Shown here: positions 42,728 to 51,881 of the stretch, piece by piece
How positions within the stretch are numbered: position 1 is the stretch's first letter
Layout: each line of letters begins with the position of its first letter
Origin: Stigmatella aurantiaca DW4/3-1
GTDB lineage: Bacteria; Myxococcota; Myxococcia; Myxococcales; Myxococcaceae
NCBI RefSeq assembly: GCF_000165485.1
Contig: NC_014623.1
Location: 1,941,501 to 2,005,500, forward strand
Direction: 5' to 3'
Length of the DNA: 64,000 nucleotides
The notes under the pieces: model-generated
What the model was told of the DNA's origin: nothing
Databases searched by the model: none
The model's input: the letters and a program-made list of their open reading frames with translations, nothing else
Program-made: the position numbers and the translations under genes

Positions 42728-43189
42728 TCAGACGGCAGGGGCGCTCGGGCCGGGGGTTTCCAGCAACAGGGTGACGGGGCCATCATTGAGGAGGGCCACC
42801 TTCATGTCCGCGGCGAAGAGGCCCGTGCCCACCGTGAGCCCCCGGGCCCGGAGCCCCTCGCAGACGCGCTCGTAGAGCACCTTGGCCGTGACGGGCTCCA
42901 TGGCCTCGGTGAAGCTTGGCCGCCGGCCTTTGCGCGCATCTCCATAAAGGGTGAATTGGCTGACGACGATGAGCTGCCGGTGCGTGTCCTCCAAGGACAG
43001 GTTCATCTTCCCCGCCGAATCCTCGAAGATGCGCAAGGTGGCCAACTTTTCCACCATCCAGGGGACATCTGCCTCCGAGTCCCCCTTGCCCACTCCTAGC
43101 AGCACCAACAAGCCGGGGCCGATCTGGCTGACTCGCTCTCCATGGACCGAGACGGACGCCTCGAGCACCCGCTGCACCACCGCGCGCAT
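42728..43189 (-). CDS. dtd: D-aminoacyl-tRNA deacylase
   Basis: A 153-residue DTD that hydrolyses D-aminoacyl-tRNAs. The diagnostic [17 protein letters not shown] and, near the C-terminus, the GPVT motif ([12 protein letters not shown]; family NxGPVT) are present, and it begins [23 protein letters not shown] sits at ideal spacing before the ATG at 43189; an upstream open frame lacks family similarity. Divergent from the PBP4 gene with 159 bp between. Confidence 0.96.
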   Translation of the reverse strand: MRAVVQRVLEASVSVHGERVSQIGPGLLVLLGVGKGDSEADVPWMVEKLATLRIFEDSAGKMNLSLEDTHRQLIVVSQFTLYGDARKGRRPSFTEAMEPVTAKVLYERVCEGLRARGLTVGTGLFAADMKVALLNDGPVTLLLETPGPSAPAV

Positions 43190-43348
43190 CGCGCACCTCC
43201 TGGAAGGACCGAGGGCTATGTACGCTGCTGTCATGAGAGAGGCCATGGACATCTGTGGGCATGGCGCATGGGGCTTGCCCGAGGAGCGAGCGCCCAGCCA
43301 TGGACGCATGCTCCCTTCCTCACTTGACCCCCTGACACCGCCTTTTCC

Positions 43349-45616
43349 ATGATGGCCTTCGACTTCCCCGGAGAGCGTGTGCAGGTTCATCGAGCCAAAT
43401 CCATCTTGGCCGCGGCGGCCGTATTCATTCTGGCGCTTCCTTCGGCCTATGCGGCGTCCCCGGCGGACAAACGGGCGGAGCGTGAGGCGCTAAAAGCGGC
43501 CTTGCTCGACGTCATTCAAACGACGCCCTTGAAGACCAGCCGCGTGGGCATCCACATGGTGAGTGTGGACGACGGCTCGGTGGTGTTCAGCCAGAACGCG
43601 GACGAGCTGCTCAACCCGGCCTCCAACGTGAAGCTCGTCACCGCCGCGGCGGCGCTGGTGACGTTGGGGCCCGAGTTCCGGTTCGACACCGAGTTCATCA
43701 TCGAGGCGGATCTGCCGGCCGACGGCAAGGTCAAGACGCTCTTCGTGCGCGGCAAGGGCGATCCGTCCATGACGACCGAGCGCCTGTACGCCAGCGTCTC
43801 GGAGCTGTTCCACACCGGCCTGCGCGAGGTGCAGGACATCGTCATCGATGACTCCTGGTTCGACCCCGAGCGCACCCCGCCCGGGTATGACCAGGAGGAC
43901 TCGGACCGGGCGTACATGGCGCCCACGGGCGCGGTGAGCCTCAACTGGAACGCGGCGGCCATCTACCTGCGCCCCGGGGGCGCGCCCGGCGCCAAGGGCA
44001 CGGTGGAGATGGAGCCTCCGAGCGACTACTTCGTGGTGGAGAACAACCTGACGACGGGCAGCAGCCGGGCCCGCCGGGTCTCCGTCACCAGCAAGCCCGG
44101 CGGGGAGAAGCAGAAGATCCTCGTGCGCGGCCAGCTGCCGGACAACGAGGGCAGCCTGAGTGTCTGGAAGAAGATCGACAACCCGCCGATGTACTTCGGC
44201 TACACGCTCAAGCAGCTGCTGATCTCCCGGGGCATCAAGGTCAAGGGCCGGGTGAAGCAAGGCCTGGCGCCCTCGCGGGCGAAGCTGCTGCACGTGGCCC
44301 AGTCGGAGACGTTCGACATCATCCTCAAGCGGCTCAACAAGCTCTCCAGCAACTTCGTGGCGGAGATGCTGCTCAAGGCGATGGGCGCGGAGCGGGGCGG
44401 GGCCCCGGGCACCTTCCAGAAGGGCGTCGCGGTGGTGGAGGCGTTCCTCGAGCGCGACGTGGGGATTCCCAGCGGCACCTACGTGATGAAGAACGGCAGC
44501 GGCCTGAACGACGCCAACCGGTTCTCCGCCGCGCACCTCAATCGCATCCTGCGCCACATGTACGAGCGCTTCCCGCTGTCCCCCGAGTACCTGTCCTCGC
44601 TGGGAATCGCCGGCAAGGACGGCACGCTGAAGTACCGCTTCGAGGGCAGCGAGGCGGTGGGCCGGTTGCGCGCGAAGACGGGCACGCTGGAGAACGTGTC
44701 CGCGCTGAGCGGCTACGTGCAGGCCGCGGGTGGCGAGAAGTTCATTTTCGCGATGATGGTGAATGACTACTCCGGCCGCTCGGGCCCGGTGGTGCGGGGG
44801 CTGGATGCGCTGGGGGCGGCGGTGGCCGCCAGCGGCTCGGTGATGGGGCCTTCCCGCGCGGTGGCGGCCATCTCGGACAGCACCCGTCCGGCGGCCGATG
44901 GGGGGGAGGTGGCCAGCCGCATCAAGACGTACCTGGAGCTTGGCAAGCAGCGGGATCAGCGCAACATCAGCTTCCTGCGCACGGCGTGGCGCAGCGAGAA
45001 GGATCCCGCGGTGCGCGCGGTGCTGGCCGAGGGCCTCTACCAGTCCAACCCGAATGACTACCTGGGCGCCCGGACCTTGCTCGACAGCTACTCGGCGGGG
45101 GCGGACGTCTATGGACGGCTGCGCATGGTGGCCAAGGCCCTGTCGATGGAAGTCCCCGGGGTGACGAGCATGGTGGAGCTGGCTGCGGGCGGCAACGCCG
45201 AGGCGCTCGTGCGCGTGGTGGAGCTGGCGGCGGCCTCCCGGGGCGACGTGACGGCCGAGGCGGAGCTGGCCCTGGCGCTGGGCGAGGTGGCCCGCACCGC
45301 GCCAGAAGAGCTGGTGGTGGCCCTGCGCGAGGCGGGAGGGTCGGAGCGGGACACGTCCGTCTCGTTGCTGGCGCGTGGCCTGGTGCAGTCGGGCGAGGCG
45401 GAGCACCCCTTCTGGAAGTCGCTGCGCAAGCAGCTGGGGGCCACGGACCCGACACTGGCCGCGTTCGCCCGGAGCCTGGATGCGACGCTGTCGCAGAAGG
45501 TGGCCGAAGCGAAGGCGCCCCCAGGGCCCATCGTCCTTCCCAACGTGGTGCCTGGCTCGGTCATCCCCGGTGGCAGCGCGCCCGCCCAGACCGCCGAGTC
45601 GCGTCCAGGCGGGTAG
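43349..45616 (+). CDS. dacB: PBP4-type D-alanyl-D-alanine carboxypeptidase/endopeptidase with C-terminal extension
   Basis: A 755-residue periplasmic serine peptidase of the S13 family. After a signal peptide (to ~36) come the active-site SxxK (PASNVKLV, Ser92 and Lys95), SxN ([10 protein letters not shown]) and KTG ([15 protein letters not shown]). Together these cover about 500 residues, as in E. coli PBP4 (477 aa). A further ~230 residues are helical and repetitive ([38 protein letters not shown]), resembling HEAT repeats, then a Pro-rich tail. It trims peptidoglycan; the extra helices may bind partners. Confidence 0.9.
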   Translation: MMAFDFPGERVQVHRAKSILAAAAVFILALPSAYAASPADKRAEREALKAALLDVIQTTPLKTSRVGIHMVSVDDGSVVFSQNADELLNPASNVKLVTAAAALVTLGPEFRFDTEFIIEADLPADGKVKTLFVRGKGDPSMTTERLYASVSELFHTGLREVQDIVIDDSWFDPERTPPGYDQEDSDRAYMAPTGAVSLNWNAAAIYLRPGGAPGAKGTVEMEPPSDYFVVENNLTTGSSRARRVSVTSKPGGEKQKILVRGQLPDNEGSLSVWKKIDNPPMYFGYTLKQLLISRGIKVKGRVKQGLAPSRAKLLHVAQSETFDIILKRLNKLSSNFVAEMLLKAMGAERGGAPGTFQKGVAVVEAFLERDVGIPSGTYVMKNGSGLNDANRFSAAHLNRILRHMYERFPLSPEYLSSLGIAGKDGTLKYRFEGSEAVGRLRAKTGTLENVSALSGYVQAAGGEKFIFAMMVNDYSGRSGPVVRGLDALGAAVAASGSVMGPSRAVAAISDSTRPAADGGEVASRIKTYLELGKQRDQRNISFLRTAWRSEKDPAVRAVLAEGLYQSNPNDYLGARTLLDSYSAGADVYGRLRMVAKALSMEVPGVTSMVELAAGGNAEALVRVVELAAASRGDVTAEAELALALGEVARTAPEELVVALREAGGSERDTSVSLLARGLVQSGEAEHPFWKSLRKQLGATDPTLAAFARSLDATLSQKVAEAKAPPGPIVLPNVVPGSVIPGGSAPAQTAESRPGG

Positions 45617-45647
45617 CGGCCACATCTCGCTACAGGGATGCGGCCTT

Positions 45648-45668
45648 GCCCGGAGGTCCCCTCCGGGC
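45648..45668 (+). terminator. hairpin downstream of dacB
   Basis: A perfect 9-bp stem GCCCGGAGG/CCTCCGGGC with a 3-nt loop begins 31 nt after the dacB stop. No T-run follows (CAGGCAGG). It is likely the 3' boundary of the dacB transcript, or a stability element. Confidence 0.45.
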
Positions 45669-45819
45669 AGGCAGGCAGGCGTGCCCCGGAGGGGCCGCGC
45701 GCCAAGAACGCGCTGCGGTGACAGCCCCAGGGTATAGCTTCAGTATTCCACCGGATGTATCCGGGGAATGAAGCCGCTCCGTGGTGGAGGGGCTATCGGC
45801 AGAGAAAGGAAGCGCAGTC

Positions 45820-46299
45820 ATGGCTGGAGGCGTCAACAAGGTCATTCTCATTGGCAACCTCGGTGCGGACCCCGAGGTGCGATTCACGCCGGGGGGACAA
45901 GCGGTCGCCAACTTCCGGATCGCCACCAGCGATAGCTGGACGGACAAGAACGGACAGAAGCAGGAGCGGACCGAGTGGCACCGCATCGTCGTCTGGGGAA
46001 AGCTCGCGGAGCTGTGCGGCGAGTACCTGAAGAAGGGCCGGCAGTGCTTCGTCGAGGGCCGGCTCCAGACGCGCGAGTGGACGGACAAGGAGAACCGGAA
46101 GAACTACACCACCGAGGTGGTGGCCAGCTCGGTCACGTTCCTGGGCGGGCGTGACGCGGGCGAGGGCTCGGGCATGGGGAGCCGTCGCGGCGGAGGCGCT
46201 TCTTCCCGGGGAGGCGAGCCCGACTACGGCGCTCCGCCTCCGGGGATGGACGACGGCATGAACCAGGGCGGCAGCGGGGACGACGACATCCCGTTCTAG
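45820..46299 (+). CDS. ssb: single-stranded DNA-binding protein
   Basis: A 159-residue SSB. The OB fold runs [20 protein letters not shown] through about residue 110 ([21 protein letters not shown]). A Gly/Ser-rich linker and the acidic partner-binding tip DDDIPF follow. AAAGGAAG lies before ATG 45820. It coats ssDNA during replication and repair. Convergent with the channel gene after an 82-bp spacer. Confidence 0.96.
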   Translation: MAGGVNKVILIGNLGADPEVRFTPGGQAVANFRIATSDSWTDKNGQKQERTEWHRIVVWGKLAELCGEYLKKGRQCFVEGRLQTREWTDKENRKNYTTEVVASSVTFLGGRDAGEGSGMGSRRGGGASSRGGEPDYGAPPPGMDDGMNQGGSGDDDIPF

Positions 46300-46381
46300 C
46301 CTGGTGGCCTCAGGGCTTCGGTACGCCGGCCGCTCCCAGCAGGTGGGGGCGGCCGGTCCGTTTTCCTGCGGCGGCGAGGGG

Positions 46382-47224
46382 TCATGGGCCTTTCCAGTCC
46401 AGGGCCGTCCCGCACCGTTTGCAGAAGCGTGCGTCCAGGTCATGGCCCTGGGTGCCACAGCCCGGGCAGGCTTGGGTGTCGGGGCGCTGACGGGTGGCGG
46501 CGGCCAGCTCCACGGACACGATGCCCGTGGGCACCGCGATGATGCCGTAACCCATCACCATCAACACCGACGCGATGAGCTGTCCGTAGACGGTCTTCGG
46601 GGTGATGTCGCCAAAGCCCACCGTCGTCATCGTCACGATGGCCCAGTACATGGAGCGGGGGATGTTGTCGAAGCCATTCTCCTCGCCCTCCACCATGTAC
46701 ATCACCGCGCCCATGATGACGTCGATGGTCAACACCGTGCCGAGGAAGACGGTGATCTTCGGCCGGCTGGCCCTCAGGGCCGTCAGCAACACCTCCGCCT
46801 GTCCGAGCAGGTGCCCCAGCTTGAGGATCCGGAAGACGCGCAGCAGCCGGAGCACGCGCACCACCAGCAGCGTCTGGGCCCCCGGGAACAGCACGCTCAG
46901 AAAGGACGGCAAGAGCGCCATCAGGTCCACGATGCCGAAGAAGCTGCGCGCGTAGTCCAGGGGCCGGCGCACCGCGACGAGCCGCAGCACGTACTCCACC
47001 GCGAAGAGCAGGGTGAAGCACCACTCGGCGGCGTGCAGCACGTGGCCGTAGCGCGTGCGCACCTGCGAGACGCTCTCCAGCATCACCGCGCCCACGCTCA
47101 GCACGATGGCCCCCAGGAGGGCCACGTCGAACGCCTTCCCCGCAGGGGTGTCCGCCTCGAAGATGATGGTGTGCAGGCGGGCGCGAAAGCCGCCCACGGG
47201 ACTCTGTTCAGAGGGCCGGTTCAA
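46382..47224 (-). CDS. voltage-gated-type potassium channel with C-terminal zinc ribbon
   Basis: A 280-residue ion channel. Six helices are visible: the S4-like VVRVLRLLRVFRILKLG carries regularly spaced arginines, and the pore loop YWAIVTMTTVGFGDITP gives a K+ selectivity filter TVGFGD. The cytosolic tail is short. It ends in a four-cysteine ribbon (CPGCGTQGHDLDARFCKRCG) instead of an RCK domain. Gating by voltage is expected from S4; the role of the ribbon is unknown. Confidence 0.87.
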   Translation of the reverse strand: MNRPSEQSPVGGFRARLHTIIFEADTPAGKAFDVALLGAIVLSVGAVMLESVSQVRTRYGHVLHAAEWCFTLLFAVEYVLRLVAVRRPLDYARSFFGIVDLMALLPSFLSVLFPGAQTLLVVRVLRLLRVFRILKLGHLLGQAEVLLTALRASRPKITVFLGTVLTIDVIMGAVMYMVEGEENGFDNIPRSMYWAIVTMTTVGFGDITPKTVYGQLIASVLMVMGYGIIAVPTGIVSVELAAATRQRPDTQACPGCGTQGHDLDARFCKRCGTALDWKGP

Positions 47225-47370
47225 GGCCGCGCAGCTTAGCCCTACGAAGAAGCGGGGACGTGGCTCATTCGCTTACACGAGCGCTTATGACTTTGTGCAC
47301 ATGTCTTTTCTGACAACGGCCTGTACGGTTCGACCCATCACAGCGAGATGCATCACCAGGAGGTTTCACC

Positions 47371-48039
47371 ATGCATTGGATGGGAAAGCTTGCCGTGGGA
47401 GTTGCTGCTGTTCTGTGTTCTCCGGCCGGGGCGGCTGGGGAGGATACGTTCAACACAGCGGAGATTGTGTTCACCAAACAGGTCTCCGCCACCTGGAATG
47501 GCTGCACGTACACGCTCCTGGTGGAGCGCGAGCGGCAGACCTCGTACCCCCCGCCCGATTACATGATCTCCCTGCGGAGCACGGCGGCCTCTTCGGGCAC
47601 GTGCCTGGCGGCACCGGCAAACCGCAGCCTCGGAAGCTCGCAGGCCGAGCCGACCATCGCGATCGTGGCGGAGTCCGCGGGGCTCGTGGTGGCCTATTCG
47701 ACCGGGGGGTATTCCCATGGCGTGGGGGGGGAGAGCACCCAGGTTCACCAGATCGATCCGGCCACCCTGGGCACCGTGAGGAGCGTCTGGGTGGGCGGCT
47801 CGAATACGACGGATACGTGCGGAGCGGGCGGCGGGGGCGTCGCCCGGATCACGCAACTGACCGTCTACAACCATGCGCTCCTGGCCATTCAGGGCCCCTT
47901 CGGGGGGAACTGGCTCTCGGTCTCAGGGGCACAGTCGGCGACGCTGTGCACGGGGCCCGTGCGCACCCTCCCCAATTATACGGTCCTCATTCCCGCGTTC
48001 TTTACCAGCCCGCAAGCGCCCGTTCTCTACACGTACTGA
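47371..48039 (+). CDS. secreted hypothetical protein
   Basis: A 222-residue exported protein with signal peptide ending AGAAGEDTF. Predicted beta-rich, with four to five cysteines (NGCTY, SGTCLA, TDTCGAG, ATLCTG) likely to be oxidised. No family recognised. AGGAGG lies at good distance before the ATG, and the spacer upstream is relatively AT-rich. Function unknown. Confidence 0.65.
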   Translation: MHWMGKLAVGVAAVLCSPAGAAGEDTFNTAEIVFTKQVSATWNGCTYTLLVERERQTSYPPPDYMISLRSTAASSGTCLAAPANRSLGSSQAEPTIAIVAESAGLVVAYSTGGYSHGVGGESTQVHQIDPATLGTVRSVWVGGSNTTDTCGAGGGGVARITQLTVYNHALLAIQGPFGGNWLSVSGAQSATLCTGPVRTLPNYTVLIPAFFTSPQAPVLYTY

Positions 48040-48048
48040 CCAAGGGGC

Positions 48049-48741
48049 TCAGAGCACCTTCTCGATCGCGCCGCGAAGCTCCTCCTGGGTCATCCTGCCC
48101 ACGGCGCCTACAGGCGTGATCAGCAGCAGGGACTCTTGCTGCCGGAGCACCTGCGCGGCCGAGCCCACCGCCAGGTGCAGCGTGCGCACATGGGTGCGCA
48201 AAGCCTCCAGTCCGAGCAGTTCGCGGGACAGCCCCTCCAGCACGCCGAAGGCCCGTGTGCTCAGCGTGTCCAGTGCCTCCAGGGCTTCGGGCTCTGGAGG
48301 GAACCGGTCCCAGTCCACCTCGAGCTCCAGCGGGGTGCCCAGCGCCGCGGCCAATGAATCCCGGCGCTGCGCGAGCTTCCGCCGCAGCTCCAGCTTGCTG
48401 GGGGGGGGCGGGAGGTCCCTGGAGGGCTGACCGAGGGAGGGGAGATCATGCACGGTGATGGCCTCGATGGCCTCCGGCCGGACGAAGAGGACGTCCGGCT
48501 CGGCCCGCCGTGCATGGGCACTCATGACATGGAGCACGACGGCCTTGCCCCGCTGGGGCTCCTCGCGCAGCTCCAGGAGGGCCCCCTGGAGTTCCTTGCC
48601 GCTGCGCAGGTGGAGCGTCACCTGCGGCAGCCGCACCGGCTCCCCCCTGGCGCGCAGGGACTGATACTCCGCCAGCCGCAGGAGCAGCTCCTCGAGGGTG
48701 CGGGCCTCCAGGCCCTTCAGCGCTTTCTCCAGGGGATCCAC
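48049..48741 (-). CDS. hypothetical protein
   Basis: A 230-residue soluble protein. N-terminal helices (EKALKGLEARTLEELLLRLA) are followed by a beta segment resembling an Sm-like strand set (LHLRSGKELQGALLELREE) and C-terminal helices ending MTQEELRGAIEKVL. No family recognised. GTG 48741 follows GGAG. The frame continues upstream to 49014, but that part overlaps the neighbouring real gene and is not protein-like. It begins 17 nt after the stop of the gene at 48759. Confidence 0.6.
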   Translation of the reverse strand: MDPLEKALKGLEARTLEELLLRLAEYQSLRARGEPVRLPQVTLHLRSGKELQGALLELREEPQRGKAVVLHVMSAHARRAEPDVLFVRPEAIEAITVHDLPSLGQPSRDLPPPPSKLELRRKLAQRRDSLAAALGTPLELEVDWDRFPPEPEALEALDTLSTRAFGVLEGLSRELLGLEALRTHVRTLHLAVGSAAQVLRQQESLLLITPVGAVGRMTQEELRGAIEKVL

Positions 48742-48758
48742 GGGGGGCTCCAGGGCGG

Positions 48759-49169
48759 TCAGAGCTTGGATTCGAGCAGCTTGCGGATGCCCTCGGTGCG
48801 ATCCCGGACATCGTCCACGTTCGTGTGGGGTTGGTGGTCCAGCAGGAGGGTGCCGTTTTCGAAGGACGCGATCCGATCTCCGTAGATGGCACCCGCGCGG
48901 TTTTGGATCTCGATCTTCTTCAGGCCGGCCTTGAGCGCCTCCTTGCCCATGTCGTCGAAGGAGATGCCCTTGAGCGCCGCGATGAGCGGCTCGAAGTACA
49001 CCTTGGGCCAGCACTCGTCATAGAGGTGCGACTCGCCCTCCTTGGCCAGCGTGTCCCATTGCACCGTCACCGGCACCTCGAAGCCCGCGGCCTCGTCGAT
49101 GTCCTTCTTGAACTGGGGAAAGCGCTTGGTTTCGAACTCCTTGGCGGCCCTACGCTCGGCAAGTCCCAT
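48759..49169 (-). CDS. hypothetical protein
   Basis: A 136-residue soluble protein beginning MGLAERRAAKEFETKRFPQF. It has alternating charged helices and a middle block DECWPKVYFEPLIAALKGIS. No family recognised. AGGAGC lies just upstream of the ATG. It is likely transcribed with the gene at 48049. Confidence 0.65.
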   Translation of the reverse strand: MGLAERRAAKEFETKRFPQFKKDIDEAAGFEVPVTVQWDTLAKEGESHLYDECWPKVYFEPLIAALKGISFDDMGKEALKAGLKKIEIQNRAGAIYGDRIASFENGTLLLDHQPHTNVDDVRDRTEGIRKLLESKL

Positions 49170-49283
49170 GGTTGCTCCTGACGAAGAGGTGGATGGCCGC
49201 GCAGCCAGGGCCGCGCGGAGCGCCCGGGACGCTAGCGCGGGCCCTCTCAGGAGGCTACCGGGTCCAGTGCCCTGCTGGGCGGC

Positions 49284-50474
49284 TCAGGCGGGGGTGAACC
49301 GGAGCGGCAGGGCGTGGGGCCCCCGGACCGTGATGGCCTGACTCCAGGTGAGCTCCGCGGAGGTGCGCTGGAAGCGGCTGAAGCGGGAGAGCAGCGCCTC
49401 CAGGCCGCAGCGGGCCTCCATCCGGGCCAACTGAGCGCCAATGCAGTAGTGGGCGCCATACCCGAAGGAGATGCTGGACTGCTCGCGGTGGAGATCGAAG
49501 CGGTCCGGCTCGGGGTATTGGCGCTCGTCCCGGTTGGCCGAGGCGATGATGGCGAGCACCACCTCGCCCTTGGGAATCGTCACCCCCGCGACGGTCACGT
49601 CGGAGGTGACGATGCGCACCAGGGACTGGACGGGAGAGTCGTAGCGCAACATCTCCTCGATGAACCTGGGGATGAGCGTGGGGTCCGCGCGCAAGCGCTC
49701 GGATTCCTCGGGACGCTCCGCCAGGAAGAGCAGCGAGTTGGCCAGGAGGTGGACCGTGGTCTCCAGGCCCGCGATGAGCAGGAGGATCAGGAAGTCGACG
49801 ATCTCCCGGGTCGTCAAGGACTGTCCATCCACCTCGGCGCGGACCAGATCGCTGACCAGATCCTCGGCGGGCGAGTGGCGGCGCGCCTCGATGACCTCGG
49901 TGATGTAGCGCGTCGCGTCCGAGATCGCGGTCAGCGTGCGCTGGGCATACTCGGGGCTCAAGGGCTCGGGCGTGACGCTGGCGATGTCATCCGACCAGCC
50001 CTTGAACCGATGGTGGAGGGAGATGTCCAGTCCGAGCAGCTCGCCAATGACGAACGTCGGCAGCGGCATGGCGAACTGGGAGACGAAGTCCGCCTCGCCC
50101 TTCTGTGCCAGCTCGTCCGCGAGCCGGTGGGCGAGCTTCCGGATGCGGGCCTCCAGCCGCTGGATGGCGCTGGCGTTGAAGGCCCGGCTCACCAGGGTCC
50201 TCATGCGGGCATGCCCCGCCCCGTCCGTGGCGATCATCGAGTTGGCCAGGGGGTTGTATCCCACCCACGCGGGTTGCCACGCCGCCTTGAAACCTTCGGA
50301 AGAGAACAGCTGGGGGTTCTTGATGACGAAGGCCACGTCGTCATAGCGGGAGATGGCCCAGAACCCTGCGGGCTCTACCTGGACGACAGGGGTGTCGCGG
50401 CGAAGCTGGGCATAGCCAGAATGGGGATCGGCTCGGAACTCGGGAGACAGGATGTTCACGCGTTGAGGGGTCAC
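49284..50474 (-). CDS. cytochrome P450
   Basis: A 396-residue soluble bacterial P450. The I-helix LLLIAGLETTVHLL has the AG-x-E-T-T oxygen-activating motif, EMLR is the K-helix ExxR, and FGYGAHYCIGAQLARME holds the heme-thiolate cysteine. GTG 50474 follows GGAG with good spacing; ATG 50510 is possible but has no ribosome site. The substrate is unknown; this type hydroxylates small hydrophobic metabolites. No redox partner gene is adjacent. Confidence 0.92.
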   Translation of the reverse strand: MTPQRVNILSPEFRADPHSGYAQLRRDTPVVQVEPAGFWAISRYDDVAFVIKNPQLFSSEGFKAAWQPAWVGYNPLANSMIATDGAGHARMRTLVSRAFNASAIQRLEARIRKLAHRLADELAQKGEADFVSQFAMPLPTFVIGELLGLDISLHHRFKGWSDDIASVTPEPLSPEYAQRTLTAISDATRYITEVIEARRHSPAEDLVSDLVRAEVDGQSLTTREIVDFLILLLIAGLETTVHLLANSLLFLAERPEESERLRADPTLIPRFIEEMLRYDSPVQSLVRIVTSDVTVAGVTIPKGEVVLAIIASANRDERQYPEPDRFDLHREQSSISFGYGAHYCIGAQLARMEARCGLEALLSRFSRFQRTSAELTWSQAITVRGPHALPLRFTPA

Positions 50475-50656
50475 GCAGGGGCTCCGGTCTGCTGACCTTC
50501 GAGCAGCCATGGGGAGTGGATTCCACGGGAAGAGAATCCCTTCATACCCCATGTATGGGTCTGCATCCAGGGACCCTCGAACGCCTCTCCCCCGGAGGCA
50601 AAGCGCTCCGGGGGAGTTCGCCACCTTCGCCGCTCAGGGGCGAGGAGGGTTGGGCG

Positions 50657-51619
50657 TCAGCTCCGGGCCCGGCGGCGCATCAGGCCCAGCAGGCCCAGCA
50701 GTCCCACGCCCCACATCGCCAGGGCCGGACCGCTGGAGGCCGAGCAGCTGACCCCCTCCAGCTCTCCCTGGGCCGCCCCGTTCAGGCTCCACGTCACGGT
50801 CGCCTCGGGGTCGCAGTCCGTCGCGCCGTCGTACTGGATTTCGACCCGCTGGCCGTCCGTGGTGAGCGTCGTCTTGCCGGAGATCGCCTCGGAGGCACAG
50901 GTGTCGGAGTGAGTCACCTCGTTCTGGGTCTCCACGGAGATCACGCCCGTGTCCGCGTAGCCGATGCGCCCCGAACCATTCCAGGTGGTCGGCTCGGACT
51001 GATCCTCCGAGCTCGCTCCAGAGGAGGTCCCCTTGTAATCCACGGCGGAGACGGACGCCGTCGTCTCGCACGTCTGCTCATCCACCTCGAGGGCGTCCAT
51101 GACGATCAGGGCCTCGAACCCCTGCGTCGTCCCGGTCGCAGAGGTTTTCAGGGAGCCGTCGTAGATAAGCTTGCTCTTGGCGCTCTTCCCGTCGCAGGTG
51201 ACGGTCTGGGAGAAGCCAAAGCCTGAATAGACGTAGGTGATGGTGCCCGACATCCCAATCTTCACCTCCATCGAGCCCACCCACTCCACCCCATTCTTGT
51301 CGGTGCAGCCGCCCTTGGTGCGCGTGGTGAGGCTCTCCGTGGTGGTCACGGGGCAGTTGGGATCCGTCTCTTCACCGTTGCTGGGACCTGAGGAGATGAG
51401 CGAGGCCGTGTTGACCAACGTGTAGATGTTGGGGGCGCTGGCCTTGGTGGCCCAGTACTTCGCGTCCTCACCGTTGCTGAGCGAGCCCTTCTTGAAGCTG
51501 TTCAGCTTCTCCGTGGCCGGATTGGGCGTCTGGTCCGGATTCTCGGAATCCTTCGGATCATCTCCGCACGCCACGAACAACCAGGACATCGCAACCATGG
51601 GCAACCAACGTGCTTGCAT
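50657..51619 (-). CDS. lipoprotein with MYXO-CTERM-like C-terminal anchor
   Basis: A 320-residue secreted protein. It has an N-terminal lipobox (LFVACGDDP, Cys about 18). A Ser/Thr-rich body of about 270 residues follows, then a tail resembling MYXO-CTERM: SCSASSGPALAMWGVGL, a hydrophobic segment and MRRRARS. GGAGGG is upstream of the ATG at 51619. It is unusual to have both lipid and C-terminal sorting signals. Body function unknown. Confidence 0.68.
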   Translation of the reverse strand: MQARWLPMVAMSWLFVACGDDPKDSENPDQTPNPATEKLNSFKKGSLSNGEDAKYWATKASAPNIYTLVNTASLISSGPSNGEETDPNCPVTTTESLTTRTKGGCTDKNGVEWVGSMEVKIGMSGTITYVYSGFGFSQTVTCDGKSAKSKLIYDGSLKTSATGTTQGFEALIVMDALEVDEQTCETTASVSAVDYKGTSSGASSEDQSEPTTWNGSGRIGYADTGVISVETQNEVTHSDTCASEAISGKTTLTTDGQRVEIQYDGATDCDPEATVTWSLNGAAQGELEGVSCSASSGPALAMWGVGLLGLLGLMRRRARS

Positions 51620-51844
51620 ACAACCCTCCCCCCGGAGTGGATCCGGGAGCGTTGTGGAAAGCTCGCGTTGGTCACGGCATGAACGATGGGGTGAAGGGCC
51701 GGTGTCCGTCGCGGAGCAGCCTCTCGACGCGACGATGTGTCCGGTATTCAAGGCCGGTTCACACGATTTCGGGCCCCGGCTCCCGGGGAGAAAGGGCCGG
51801 TTTCGTGTGGATGATCCGGGATATTAGGAGAGCTGAGGGAAACG

Positions 51845-51870
51845 GGCCCCTCCCTGGGAAGGGAGGGGCC
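51845..51870 (-). terminator. terminator-like hairpin at the 3' end of the 1,833-aa lipoprotein gene
   Basis: A perfect 10-bp stem, GGCCCCTCCC/GGGAGGGGCC, with a 6-nt loop, 11 nt after the stop codon at 51882 and followed on the transcribed strand by CGTTTCCC. An almost identical hairpin ends the paralog at 58391-58416. Confidence 0.6.
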
Positions 51871-51881
51871 TGAGCGGAGTG

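Noticed and set aside
48742-49014. Upstream part of the frame of the 230-aa hypothetical protein
   Set aside because: It overlaps the better supported gene at 48759-49169 and reads as a Arg/Pro/His-rich shadow.
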